From Delphinus delphis (taxonomy: Eukaryota; Chordata; Mammalia; Artiodactyla; Delphinidae): 64,000 bases of DNA. A program made the position numbers and the translations under genes. The notes beneath the pieces were generated by a model. It ran no database searches. It was given only the letters and a program-made list of their open reading frames with translations, and was not told the DNA's origin. Of this stretch, positions 1 to 10,419 are shown piece after piece (positions within the stretch are counted from its first letter, which is position 1; each line of letters begins with the position of its first letter). The DNA lies in assembly GCF_949987515.2 (NCBI RefSeq), contig NC_082698.1, positions 1,691,501 through 1,755,500 on the forward strand, in the 5' to 3' direction.

Positions 1-1704
1 AAAACGGATCCAGTCGTCTGAAGCGCTGGCTCCTTCCTCCAAGGAATGACACGTCACAAAAGGAACTGAGCCGCTGGCACAAGCTAATCACTTTTATGTT
101 AAAAATATGAGGTTTTATGAGGTTGGGTTGCTCGTCCATGTTCATATTTGAGTAAGGAAAATGATCCAAGTACATTTTGTCAGAATTTTTTAAATAAAAA
201 ATTTAAGTGTATAAAAAATATATGCCCTGATTTAGGAAAGTTTAATATTCAGAGATCCAAATTCACAATTAGGAAGGGTTATGTTTTGCTTTATATAAAC
301 ACTCTGGTTTAATTTGAATACCTTCCAATAGAAGTAACCCTAATGGGGCAACGCAGCTGGTTAACAAATTTTAACCCGTTGACAACAATGAGGGTGGACA
401 TAACACCAGAACGTAAGAAGCCCTTGTTATGAGTTTTGGAAAGAGATGAAGAGGCAGCCACTCAGAAGTTACAAATAACGCTCGGTAATGAGGGAACTTG
501 TCAGGCCGTGCACAGCGCTGGGAGAGCTTCGTGGGATGAAACAGGACAAAACAGTCTTCGGAGACTGTGGCCAACACAGCAGCATATTTTCTCTCCATAA
601 AGAATGTGCTGGAGCTGAGGGTCAGGGGCTTGTGGCTGCAGTGGCCCTTCCCTCCCTGGTCCCCCATCTGCACCCCAAGACTCTCCCTAACTTCTCTGTC
701 CTGCCCAACCATCACTTGCTTCCAGGTGGGCAATTAACATGTGAAACTATCGGTTCTACAACATAATATTCATAAACCCCATCCCCGGTTTCAGTATCTG
801 GCTAATTACAGGCATCTTATTGCAAAGCAAAAGCAAATTTACTGCCAAGAATTTATGTTACCGAAGTTATTTGGACCCAGTTGTGACCTGAAGTACAGTG
901 TTTAGCTGCCTGTGCATTTCCGCATTGCTCGCAGCAGAGGAACTTACACTGAGAGAGGATGGCCAGCCACGGGCTGCTGACCGTTCGTTAAAGATTTTAG
1001 AATAAGTAACTTGCACGTTGGCTAAAGCATGTTAAAAGCCAAACAATTATGAAAATGGGATGCATATTCGTAGTCCAGAACACCACACAGAAATGAACAT
1101 AAAAGAAAAGAATCTTTTCTGTAGCCAAGAACAAGTGCAGGTATTTGAATCAGAGTAAGAAGTACTCTGGGTACCATCTGGACCACGAGAAAAGCAGCCG
1201 TATTTACTAGGGAGCTTTGGATGATCAAAGAGTCTTCAGCATATGGGAAGGAATGGTCATTGAAGGCTGTCCCTGCTGACGGCCGTCACCATGGTGGCAG
1301 AAACGTGTGATTTTGGAAGATGGCGTAGACAAATGGTAGGGGAGGTGGGGCCGGGAGGGAGACCGGGTGGCTCTTGCTAGATGCTTCTACGAAATCTGAA
1401 GAAAGACCGTTTTTACCCCAGATCCCAACAAATGCAGATTTGAACATATAATAATTCGGTTCGTACAGATTATTAACTCACGGTCTTGGTTTTCTCAAAA
1501 GTCCCACTTTGGGTTAGAGAATACGAGGGGCGTCCATCTCCTCCTTCTCAGTGACCCTTAAGAGTGAAGGTCGCTTTTTGCTCTCAGGAGACCGTTCTCA
1601 GGTTAGGACCTGAGGATGCTGTATCTGGGTAACTGAACAAGCCAGGTGGGGGCATCTCTCCCCAGGGGGGAGGTTTAGACCCCCGGTAGGGAATCTGCCT
1701 TTTT
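1..1704. other. Unclassified non-coding sequence
   Basis: No gene or confidently recognisable repeat is visible. The first 350 bases are AT-rich and the rest is of mixed composition. Open frames such as 371-733 (minus) and 488-766 (plus) overlap each other and have no family resemblance or credible splice context. I treat the block as unique mammalian intergenic or intronic DNA. Old repeats too diverged to see by eye may be present. Confidence 0.5.
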
Positions 1705-1862
1705 GGAGTACTTATTATGAGCCAGACACCCAGATCATATTTTAAATGTTTTAGTATCTCTAACACCCCATGATGTTGGTCATACAGTCCCCACCTACAG
1801 ACTCGGGGGCCGAGAAACATGGCCAAGCCTACACAGATATTCTGTGATGGTCTGGGGTTCCA
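1705..1862 (+). mobile_element. MIR SINE fragment
   Basis: The order of blocks follows the ancient tRNA-derived MIR element in its sense direction. A 'tattatgagccagacac' segment (consensus actatgtgccaggcac) is followed by a 'catgatgttggt' block, then by 'cccacctacagactcggg' (consensus ccccattttacagatgagg). A gccaagcctacacagat stretch then stands where consensus has gcccaaggtcacacag. Divergence is high, as expected for an element over 100 million years old. It could be MIRb or MIRc; I cannot separate them. Confidence 0.65.
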
Positions 1863-4205
1863 CTGTGACCTGGGGTGGGGGGCATTTTGAGCTTGTCGAC
1901 CACCAGGCTCTAGTAAGTCTGCAGACACGTGCAGCCCAGCGGTTCAGAGCAAGCTGTCTCCGGCAGCTAACATCCAGCTGGGATCGAGTTCTCCCATCTT
2001 AGTTCCTGTCCAAATATGAAATGAGTCTGGAGGGCTTGGGCACCAGATGCGCTGGGGCAGCCCCAGCTGTGAAGGGGGAAGGAATTCTAGGTGGGGATAG
2101 AACATGGCGGGGGTAAGCACCCCCAGGCAGACACGCTCAGCAGGACCCCACGCAGGGGTTAACGGGGGGAGGAAGGAGAGAGTGAAGACCAGGAGGCTGT
2201 GTCGTTGCAGGTTTAGGGCGGGGCCTGGTGGGAAGCTCCAGGAGAGCCAGGACCACAGAACACAGCAGAGCTGGAGAGTCTGCTGGTCTCAGGACCTGGG
2301 AGACCGGCCAACCTGTGGGGAGGGTCCCGTGAGCATGGCCGCAATTCTTCAGCAGTCAGCAGCCGCTTCTCTGCAGGGCAAACGACTGTGCTAGCGGGGC
2401 TGACAGTAACAGCCAGCCCAAGGGCGGATGCAGGCTGGGCAGGAGCCCTGGCCGAGCCCCCTGCCCCCTGGTCCTGGGTCTGCACTGGCAGGGCTCCCAG
2501 GAAAGCAAAGTGCATGGCTAAGCGGGCTGCCCTGAGGGAACAGGCTTCCGTCGGCGACGCTGGGCGTTGCCGGGGAGCCCTCGCTGTTCTCGTCATCGGC
2601 CCAGCCCACCTCCCTCCAGCCCCTCATCGCACTCCTACTTCTCTGGGTGCCCCAGGAGCAGAATCGTCTCTATCTCTGGATGCTTCCCAGGCAACTCGAC
2701 TTACTCTGGATCTAGGTGCCAATTCTGGAAATAGCTCCGTCCACAGACATGATGGGGCAATCCTTTCCCGGGCTCTTGGACCAGCACCTGTGCTCACGGG
2801 CATCCTGATCTGCTGTTTCCCTCTTCAGAGACCCTCTGTGCGCATGTGTGCACGTGTGTGTGTACAGGCGAGCGCACGTGTGAGTGGGCACCACGCACAC
2901 GCCTTTGTTAGAGCTGAAGGACCGGGAGGGGCTGGCCGTCCATGGACCGCCTCACATGATGTAAGGAGTGTGATCGGCTCCCTGGGCTGACAATTATTTC
3001 TGCCTCTGGGGAGAGTCTCCAGGGCTGGAAGCAGAAGCCTGTTTCTGGCAAAATCTCCCACGTCCTGCAGTCCACTGGCCAGTCCCTGGGGGAGGGGAGC
3101 GGCTCACAGATTCACAGAAGGTGCTCCCATAGCTGAAGGCTGAACGCCCGCTTGGACTGCATGTCAGGGAGTGCAGTTTGGGGTAGAGATTAATTAGCTC
3201 ATGGCATGAACTGCTGAGGACTGGCTGTCTCCAGTGTCCAGACTCCTCTGCCTGTCGCTGATTTTACAAGAGCTGGACGTGGTCCCACCAAGGTGGGGAC
3301 ACCTGACTTTATCATGTCCTTAAGAATCTCAAAACAAAGAAACAGCATGTCCTCTGCACAGGGAAGTTGAGTGAGGGGGGCTGGGACCCTACTTTATGGT
3401 GTATGAATCAATCATCTGGAACCCTGAAGAACAGCCATAAGACAGCAGACACCACAAGATCCCCACCTTGCCCTTATCCTCACGTCCTGGAGGCAGGAAC
3501 CCCTCTAGGGACCCCGAGAAGGAGGCGGACTGTGTGGGGTGGTCATGGCCGACCTCCCGAAGCACCTCTTCCCCAGCCAGGCTGAGGCCAAGGGTGTGTG
3601 CGATGCTGGCCTCTGCCCTGAGGTCCACTGCCATCGAATGTTTTCCTGCAGCCGGTGAAGTGGTGGGGGGCGCTGGTGGAGACGGTGGAGAGGGCAGAGG
3701 AGGCCTGGGAGAGTGGACCCCGTGGGTGTCAGAACCCTCCCGCACTCCTGGGGCAGAGAGGAGGGTGGCAGAGCCCAGTGCCCAGCCGGGCCCACGTCTG
3801 TGAGCAAAGCTGCGGCTGCACGTGCAGGTGGACCCAGCCTGTGTCCTCCTCATGGGCACCCCTGGGTGGAGTAGTGCCCGCCGCCCTCCCCTGGGACCCT
3901 TGGTGACCACGCCTGCTGTTCCCACAGAACTTGACCTTTGGGGAGAACCACGTTGTGCTTTGCTTGACCTGGTTTTCTCCTTTCCTACTTCATTTCTAAA
4001 CTTGGGCAGAAAAAACAAAGGTTGTGCGTCTGCTGGGAACCTCTGGGCAGGAGGCGCCCATCAGAACTCCCAGCTCCTGGACACGGCAGTCCCAGATCTG
4101 ACCCCCGAGGATCTTGCTGTTCCTGAAATCGGGGTCTGTAGCTCCAAAGGGACAACTACGAATGCAACACAAAATATATTTTCTATGAGAGACATTTTAT
4201 TTGCT
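1863..4205. other. GC-rich unclassified block
   Basis: This GC-rich stretch contains overlapping open frames on both strands (for example 2388-2990 plus and 3389-4018 minus). High GC lowers stop-codon density, so these frames are expected by chance. None shows a domain, signal peptide or conserved splice pattern. CpG is scattered and not dense enough for a convincing island. The only ordered sequence is an alternating purine-pyrimidine tract, listed separately. Confidence 0.5.
2837..2866. repeat. Alternating purine-pyrimidine tract (Z-DNA candidate)
   Basis: Thirty consecutive bases alternate pyrimidine-purine without a break, mostly TG with CG, CA and TA steps. A shorter CG/TG-rich stretch follows at about 2870-2883. 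Alternating TG/CG tracts are the classical sequences that can adopt left-handed Z-DNA under negative supercoiling. Whether this one does is inference. Confidence 0.7.
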
Positions 4206-4370
4206 AGTTTGAACGGTCACAGTGGCACCAAAGTTTACGATGACTTGTCATCTCCTAGTTTTTGTCACGGTCTGTGCATCCACACGCGTCTATACGCTGT
4301 TTTATGCGTTTTCACTTTCACTATATTTTTTTAGGATAGTGTCGTACTCTGGAGGATTTATAAATGCTGA
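4206..4370 (+). repeat. Duplicated segment, copy A
   Basis: This segment aligns in direct orientation with 5136-5310, at very roughly three-quarters identity by eye with single-base gaps. Shared blocks include a ggtcaca-gtggc-like start, 'cttgtcatc', 'ggtctgtg', 'ctgttttatgc' and 'actttcact' followed by 'atttttttaggat'. The similarity fades on both sides. It may be an old local duplication or two insertions of a repeat family I do not recognise. Both copies keep a pyrimidine tract ending in ttttttag, which looks like a splice acceptor. Confidence 0.7.
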
Positions 4371-5135
4371 CTTATGAGGCATATTTTTCCTTATAATCAT
4401 ATTCCATATTAAGAAATAAAATATTAAAATAATTAACTGAATTCTTCAGGCTGCATGCAGCTAACATTGTTTTCAAGGATCTCAATGCTTAGTGCCAGTG
4501 CTTAAGTATAGGTTTTTTTAAATGTACTTGGTAAGGTGTGAATGTATGTTAAAGAGTCAGGCATTGAGATCCCGCTTTGTGCGGTGATGGTAAGACCTCA
4601 GTGCTGTTTCCGCAGGACACGTTGCCTGCTCTTCTCCAAGTGACAAAACAAGCAGGACGGAATTTTGGAAAGAAAACTGAAGTTCATGTTCCAACTCAAG
4701 CAATGAACTAGATTTGCCATGAAAAGCATTTTGGACACATTAACTGAAGGGTGCAGCGTGTCTCCCTGATCTTGGTAGGGAGGTTACTTACACACTTCAC
4801 GCAAGAGTCCAGGCTGGGAAGCCTCAGAATTAGGGACGGAGGACACATCCCAGCAGCCCCAGAAACAGCTTCTCCTCGGAACACAAAATTCACTAGCAAA
4901 TCATAGAAGTTCAATATACATTTTATGTAATACCACATAATTATTTATAGAGTTGTAATTGTAGAAATTTATATTTTAAATTATACATTTATAATGATAT
5001 ATGAAATAACTATATATGTCTTATTATAAATTATATAAAAAGTGCAGTGTGGTTTCTCCCCAATGATTGGGGATGTTTTCCTTTTTTCTCCCTGACTGAG
5101 GACAGTATTCCCGATGCTAAAATGGTACCTGACAG
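4371..5135. other. AT-rich spacer between the duplicated segments
   Basis: No gene is visible. The part at 4920-5045 is very AT-rich, with many TATA and TTATAA words. Nothing here clearly belongs to the duplicated segments on either side. Confidence 0.5.
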
Positions 5136-5310
5136 TTGCTCAAAAAGGTCACACTGGCTCCAACGTTTATAGTGAGTTGTCATCCCTAGTGTGTGTTATG
5201 GTCTGTGTGTCCACCCACGTCTGTACACTGTTTTATGCATTTTTCACTTTCACTTTATTTTTTTAGGAAACTATCATATTCCAGAAAATTTAGAAATGTT
5301 GAGACGAGGA
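5136..5310 (+). repeat. Duplicated segment, copy B
   Basis: This is the partner of 4206-4370, about 930 bases downstream in the same orientation. It keeps the same order of blocks: ggtcaca, gttgtcatc, ggtctgtg, ctgttttatgc, actttcact, then tttatttttttagg. Substitutions are spread evenly, which suggests an old duplication evolving neutrally. An uncatalogued interspersed repeat is an equally good explanation. Confidence 0.7.
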
Positions 5311-7455
5311 ATATTAGTTTCCCTTCCTCTTGTAGAACATTGAATGAACGTCTCCATCCTGAAACAGCTGTCTTGTCTGTCTGTCCACACTCAGCGGCCT
5401 CTGAATAAGTTGCTAGTTCCATACAAACACATCTCACCAAAAACTCCTATAATGACGTACAATGACGTCAAGTTTATTAACTCGGTGCCTGTTAATAAAA
5501 ACCTCCTAGAGATTCGGTGATACTTAGCCAACCTCAGGACGTATTTGAATCTCCATTTGGAATCCAGTTACTCCATATTCGTGATAGATTTACGACATCA
5601 AGAAGACGAAGGAATGGACATACACATTCTGCCAACAGTGTTCCAGTTATCCTGACAGCCCAGCAAAGCCCCGGGGTTCCGGGGATGAGCCAGTCCCCAT
5701 GTCAGATGAGGAAATTGGGGTTGTGGTTTGGGGAGACACAGAGGAGGGCCCGGAACCTGTCACAGGGACGTGGCGGCCAGGCTGGGGTCCCCAGCCCAGC
5801 AGCGGCCTCGCCTGCGTGCTTGCTGCCATTCCTATGTGCTGACACCTTGTTTCCCACCACTTGGGAAAAAAAATACAAAACACTGAATTCTTAGCATCGA
5901 ATCAAAACCTCTTCTATTTTCCTATCATGCTATCTATCTCGATAACTTTTGGTCTCACTTACACGGCCTGAGTCCCCAAGATGTGTTTTGCCAGCTGGCG
6001 TGGCTTTACTGAGCTATACATCACGACGGTGACATTGCCGTTAACTAACCAGCAGCAGTTACAGACGGTGGCAATGCATTCTCGGAGACCCCGGCCAGGC
6101 AAATTATAGCAAATTCAGTTTTTTAAAGGTCTTTCCTCATTTGGTTTGGAAAATGACAGAATATCAACCAATGTGTTCTATAATTCCAGAGACTAATAGT
6201 GCCAAAAGGTTTTGTTTTCTCATTAAAGATGAATGGCATTGACATTTAAATAGATCACTTCCAGTAGGTCCTCGGGACTTCACTCAGGTAATTATTAAAA
6301 ATAATTTCCAGCACTTTGCAGCCCAGCCACATCTGTCTAGATATGCGACCAAGGGGAGAGAGCCACGCTTGTTCATCAACCCTGCCCTGCTGGGGCTGCC
6401 ATGGGAAGTCCATCCTGGAATCCGCCAGCAAGGGTGAGGCTGGGGCAGTGAAGGCTGTTGTTTCGTTGAAGGGTTTCTTACAGCCGACATGCCCAGTCCT
6501 GCCCCGGGGAGCAGGCTGGCCTTGCCTCCCTGCCTCGTACTGTTTCCTAGACCTTCTTTCTCAAGCTAAACTCTAGCTCCGGGGACTGACCCAACTATAT
6601 CCCCCGAGCATTCATCTCCCCGGGTGTTTGAGCCTAACCCATGTTAACAGCAAATCTCACAGGTTGGAGTAATACATTGAACGATGATGCCATTATTTGT
6701 TCTCCTTCGAAATATTTATTGATTGAACAATGTATGGTAACCAGTTTTCGAAAATGAAACCTGTTTTACTTGCCGCCTCTGGAGGACTCCGGAAGTCTCC
6801 ACAGATTAAAGAGTGAATCCCCGGGCTCCTCCCCATTCAGCGCTTGTCTTTCATCACATATGAGCTATGTTGGCTTCACTGTGTCTGTTTGTCCATCTGG
6901 TTGCTGCTGTGACAGTGGAGATTATGAAACATGAAAAAGGGAACAGACATCCGAGCTGCCTGCCGGTCCCAGCCTTTCCCCTCTGGGTGCCTTGTTATAC
7001 AGGCTCCCCACACCCCCACCCCAACCGCCCCGCCCCGCAGGGCTCCCCACTCCCCAGCTTCGGCGCACCCTTCCTCAGTGTCCAGCATCTAGAGGCTCCA
7101 CCCTTGGCCAGGAGCTTGGCTCCCCCGATGTCAACCAAAGACCAGGAAAACCTCAATGTTACCCCTTCCTCCCAGTGGCTGAATCCCTCTCTCTCAAGAT
7201 ATTATACCTCTTCTCTGTTTCAATACAAGCAGCTCTCAATTTTGTTCCTTCCATGGGGTAGCTTTTCTACTCTCACTTCTAAAAGTTCTCAGCTGAGAGA
7301 TATAATTCATGTCCCTATTTCTGCTCTGCCCATGTCACTCTTGGGACCTGGCTGCCAGCCTTCACTCTGCCAGCACTGATTCCTGAATCCTAATGGCATT
7401 TGTGCCATGGTTTGGCCTCTCACTCACGTGCCCCACAAAGGATGATGGTTCTCCC
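5311..7455. other. Unclassified sequence with a possible MIR
   Basis: There is no supportable gene. Around 5640-5770 a 'ccccatgtcagatgagg' block resembles the MIR core (ccccattttacagatgagg) and is followed by a gacacagagg-like stretch, so a heavily decayed sense MIR is possible but not secure. The stretch at 7000-7130 is C-rich on this strand. Overlapping open frames at 6867-7379 lack any recognisable protein feature. Confidence 0.4.
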
Positions 7456-7806
7456 TGTGCTCACCTGAGGGCCCGTCTCCATTATAGCCCTCTGTGTGCT
7501 CACCTGAAGGTCCGTCTCCATTATAGCCCTCTGTGTGCTCACCTGAGGGCCTGTCTCCATTATAGCCCTCTGTGTGCTCACCTGAAGGTCCGTCTCCATT
7601 ATAGCCCTCTGTGTGCTCACCTGAGGGCCCGTCTCCATTATAGCCCTCTGTGTGCTCACCTGAAGGTCCGTCTCCATTATAGCCCTCTGTGTGCTCACCT
7701 GAGGGCCCGTCTCCATTATAGCCCTCTGTGTGCTCACCTGAAGGTCCGTCTCCATTATAGCCCTCTGTGTGCTCACCTGAGGGCCCCTCTCCATCACTCA
7801 CTGGTG
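7456..7806. repeat. 39-bp minisatellite with alternating unit types
   Basis: Nine head-to-tail units of 39 bases run from 7456, the ninth decaying at its 3' end. Each unit starts tgtgctcacctga and ends tatagccctctg. Two unit types differ in the middle: type A has gggccc (ggcctg in one copy) and type B has aggtcc. They alternate A-B-A-B-A-B-A-B-A, giving a 78-base higher-order unit. Because 39 is a multiple of three and the unit lacks stops in several frames, long open frames with a 13-residue period appear on both strands. They are an artefact of the repeat. Confidence 0.97.
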
Positions 7807-9325
7807 CATGTGGTAATGAGGAGTATCCTGATCGGGCCTCCACAGGGGCTTCCTAGCCTCTCTTGTCACTTCCTTGGTGGCCTCCAGCACTGGGCTAGCA
7901 AGAGGGCAACCCTGAATCAGTGCTGAAAGGACACAGGTATTCATGCCCACTTAGAGGTGAGCTTGGCCAGGCAGACTGGTGGCCCTAGTTCTTCCTTCTG
8001 CTCTAGCCCAGCACCCAGAGGCACAGAGGACCCAGTGACATTGTGTGCAGCCTGACAGCCCAGGCTTGTCTCACCCTGTGTCCTTCCCCCAGGGCTCCCC
8101 CCGACCTCGAGCCCTCTGGCCGTGCTGCCAGGTGGGCTCAGCCTGTGTCTCTAGGCCCCGTGCTCACCCTGGCCTCTCAGTGCACCCCTCCCAGAGCCTG
8201 CACGCCCCTTCCACTCCTCCCTGCTGGTGTCACCAAACTAAACATGTCAGAGACGGGATTTACCACCTCCCCAAAAGTCACTTCTGATTCATTCTTTCTG
8301 TGAAATAATGAGCATTTTCTCCAGTCCAAAGACCTGTGGCAGGTGTCCAGGTGGTGAGGGGAGATGTGACCATGTCACGAGCAGCTGGCAGTATACAAGG
8401 GTGGGGGGTCCCCCAAAGGGGAGGAACGGGGGAGGGGGAGGGTAAGAGGGGGAGGGGAAGGGGGTGGAGGAGGACATAGTTAGTGAAGGTTGCAGGAGCT
8501 GACCCCCCCAGTGCAGCCGGAGCCATGGCTGTCCCGGGAACTGAGCATATGGGCATTTGGACCCTGAGGTCTGTGCCCTGTACCCCCATGCTTCCTGGCT
8601 TCAAGGAGAAATCAAATGGTGCACGTCTGGGGTGTGCAAAGTTACAGACACGTCTATGGCAGAGGTGACTGCAATCCCAGCCCTAAAGGAGGAAGGATGA
8701 AAACTCAGCTCCTGGTCTGACAAGACACTGCCCCCACTGGCTTCGCCCCAGACAGGCCAGCTCTGCCTCGGTCCAGGGACTTTTGTTTAGAAATGCAAAC
8801 CACACAGAATCCATTTCCTAAAATCTTCCAGTTTGCACTAAAAATCATGATTAAGTGTTTAATTAGTTCAGGTGGGGCCGCAGGTGCGTGTCATTAGCAC
8901 AATGTGAGGCTGCACCTGGAACTTGTAAATGATTTTTTTTTTTTCTCCTGCACTGAGTCTGATCAACTGTAGCCATTATACTTTTTCCAATTTAAAGTTG
9001 AACTTCAAGTAATAAAATTGGCTACGTTTATTTTTAACATGAGGAATTAGAGCCTGACGATTGCAGAGCAGACTCAGGCTCTGATAATTAGTTATGGGAG
9101 TCACGGACTCCATGGGCAGATCCTGGGAAAAGTTCCACAGGAAAAAGGCAAAGCAGATGGAGTGTGGTAGGAAGGAACAAGGCTGCTTAGGACACACACT
9201 TGACTCAACTGTAGCTGTTTCTAATAGGTAAAGAATTCAACAGTCACTTTCCGGAAAGGAAAGCCAAAAAACGGAGGCAGAAGAAAACGTTTTATGATGT
9301 GGGGCCCCACCATCATATGCCTTAG
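7807..9325. other. Unclassified sequence with a G-rich tract and an AT-rich block
   Basis: No gene is supported. A G-rich tract at 8400-8475 is listed separately. The part at 8820-9240 is AT-rich, looks repeat-free, and carries several homeodomain-type words (TTAATTAG, ATAATTAG) and a poly-T run. It could hold a conserved non-coding element, but that is only an impression from composition. Confidence 0.45.
8400..8475 (+). other. G-rich tract with G-quadruplex potential
   Basis: At least eight runs of three or more guanines are separated by short purine spacers, including gggggagggggaggg. This satisfies the usual four-run G-quadruplex pattern several times over. The complement is a C/T-rich strand. 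No TATA box or CpG-rich promoter is visible nearby, so any regulatory role is speculative. Confidence 0.7.
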
Positions 9326-9445
9326 CATCCCTACCCTTCATCCCTAGGTTTAGCATCCCTAGCCTGCTACCTAGCCTGCATCCCTACCCTTCATCCCTAG
9401 CCTACATCCCTAGCCTTAGCATCCTTAGCCTGCATCCCTAGCTTA
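9326..9445. repeat. Degenerate 13-bp tandem repeat
   Basis: About nine copies of a unit based on catccctagcctt follow one another, with spacing from about 9 to 16 bases and with variants such as catccctaccctt, catccctagcctg and catccttagcctg. The array starts and ends within otherwise unclassified DNA. The irregular lengths indicate an older array that has gained small insertions and deletions. Confidence 0.9.
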
Positions 9446-10299
9446 CAAGGAAAAGCTGATCTTGTGAACACCATCCTCTAGCAGCACTCACAGCAGACTC
9501 TGGAAAGAGGGGCCACGCCTATCCTGAGTTGCTTTCCAATCCTGGGTCCCAAAGACAGAACCAGACCCTTTCTACCATCACTGCAGGCTGCCACTGTGTT
9601 CGGGGAGATGTATCATAAACCTCTCCCTCTCCCTCTCTCTCTTGCACACACAGGCACGTTCACCCATGCATGCATAAAGGAAATCAGGGAATCAGTAAAT
9701 TTTAACTTGAAAATATAAAATACAGCTAAATGTTCAAGAAGGGATTTATAGTTTAAAATGTGTGATTTAACATTTTGTTTCTCATTTTTGTTTCTCATCC
9801 CCATAAGCAACAGGGGAGCCGTCCACGCAAACCTAGCCAGCTCACCAGTTGGGGCATAAACCCAGGAGTGTTTCTGCCGCTGCCCGCATCCCGCTCTCCA
9901 GCCTGGTTCCCGCCTCTGCTGCAGCCTGGGCAGCCCTGCTGACCCCGGCTCTGCAGGGCTCTGTCGGCCCCACCCCTGGACCACGGGTGCACCTCTGTAT
10001 CCCCATGGCTTTGCTCTGTGCCGGGCGGACACTGAGCCCTGGTTGAGTGCTGCTTGAATGACCGCACCAAGTAAAGAATAAACTAGTCCACACAAGTGAC
10101 TTTTCTAGACTTAAGCTCTTTCCTTGTAACTCAAGTTTATTCATTTAAGAATCATTGTTTCATTTTTCATGTTACAAATCTACAAGGAAATCTTGCAGGC
10201 TCCCCTGTCTTCTTAGGAGAGTTGTCCAGGTTGCTAGGCGGCTCCACCTGCCTGCCAGTGTGAGCTTGATTTCAGTGGGTACAAAATCCAGTCCATCTT
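9446..10299. other. Unclassified sequence
   Basis: A C/T-rich simple stretch lies at 9622-9645 (ctccctctccctctctctct). The part at 9700-9800 is AT-rich and 9870-10040 is GC-rich. I recognise no gene or repeat. Open frames in the GC-rich part (9613-10095 minus) overlap in several frames and show no protein family. Confidence 0.45.
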
Positions 10300-10419
10300 C
10301 TGCTTCCATGAGACCCAGCCCCTCCCTCTGCTTCCATGAGATCCAGCCCCTCCCTCTGCTTCCATGAGATCCAGCCCCTCCCTCTGCTTCCATGAGATCC
10401 AGCCCCTCCCTCTGCTTCC
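10300..10419. repeat. 28-bp minisatellite
   Basis: Four complete 28-base units (10300-10327, 10328-10355, 10356-10383, 10384-10411) and a partial fifth are nearly identical; the only clear difference is gagaccc against gagatcc in the first unit. Each unit begins ctgcttccatgaga and ends cagcccctccct. Such low divergence suggests recent expansion and probable copy-number polymorphism. Open frames crossing it on both strands are repeat artefacts. Confidence 0.96.

Noticed and set aside
2388..2990. 200-codon open frame in GC-rich DNA
   Set aside because: It overlaps several equally long frames on both strands, crosses an alternating GT tract, and shows no domain, conserved start context or splice structure.
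7456..7806. Regularly spaced repeats that might suggest a CRISPR-like array
   Set aside because: Units are directly contiguous with no unique spacers, and the host is a mammal.
7393..7926. Long open frames on both strands with a 13-residue repeat, resembling a repeat protein
   Set aside because: They are produced by a 39-base tandem repeat whose length is a multiple of three. Two opposite-strand frames are open at once and there is no promoter, splice or family support.
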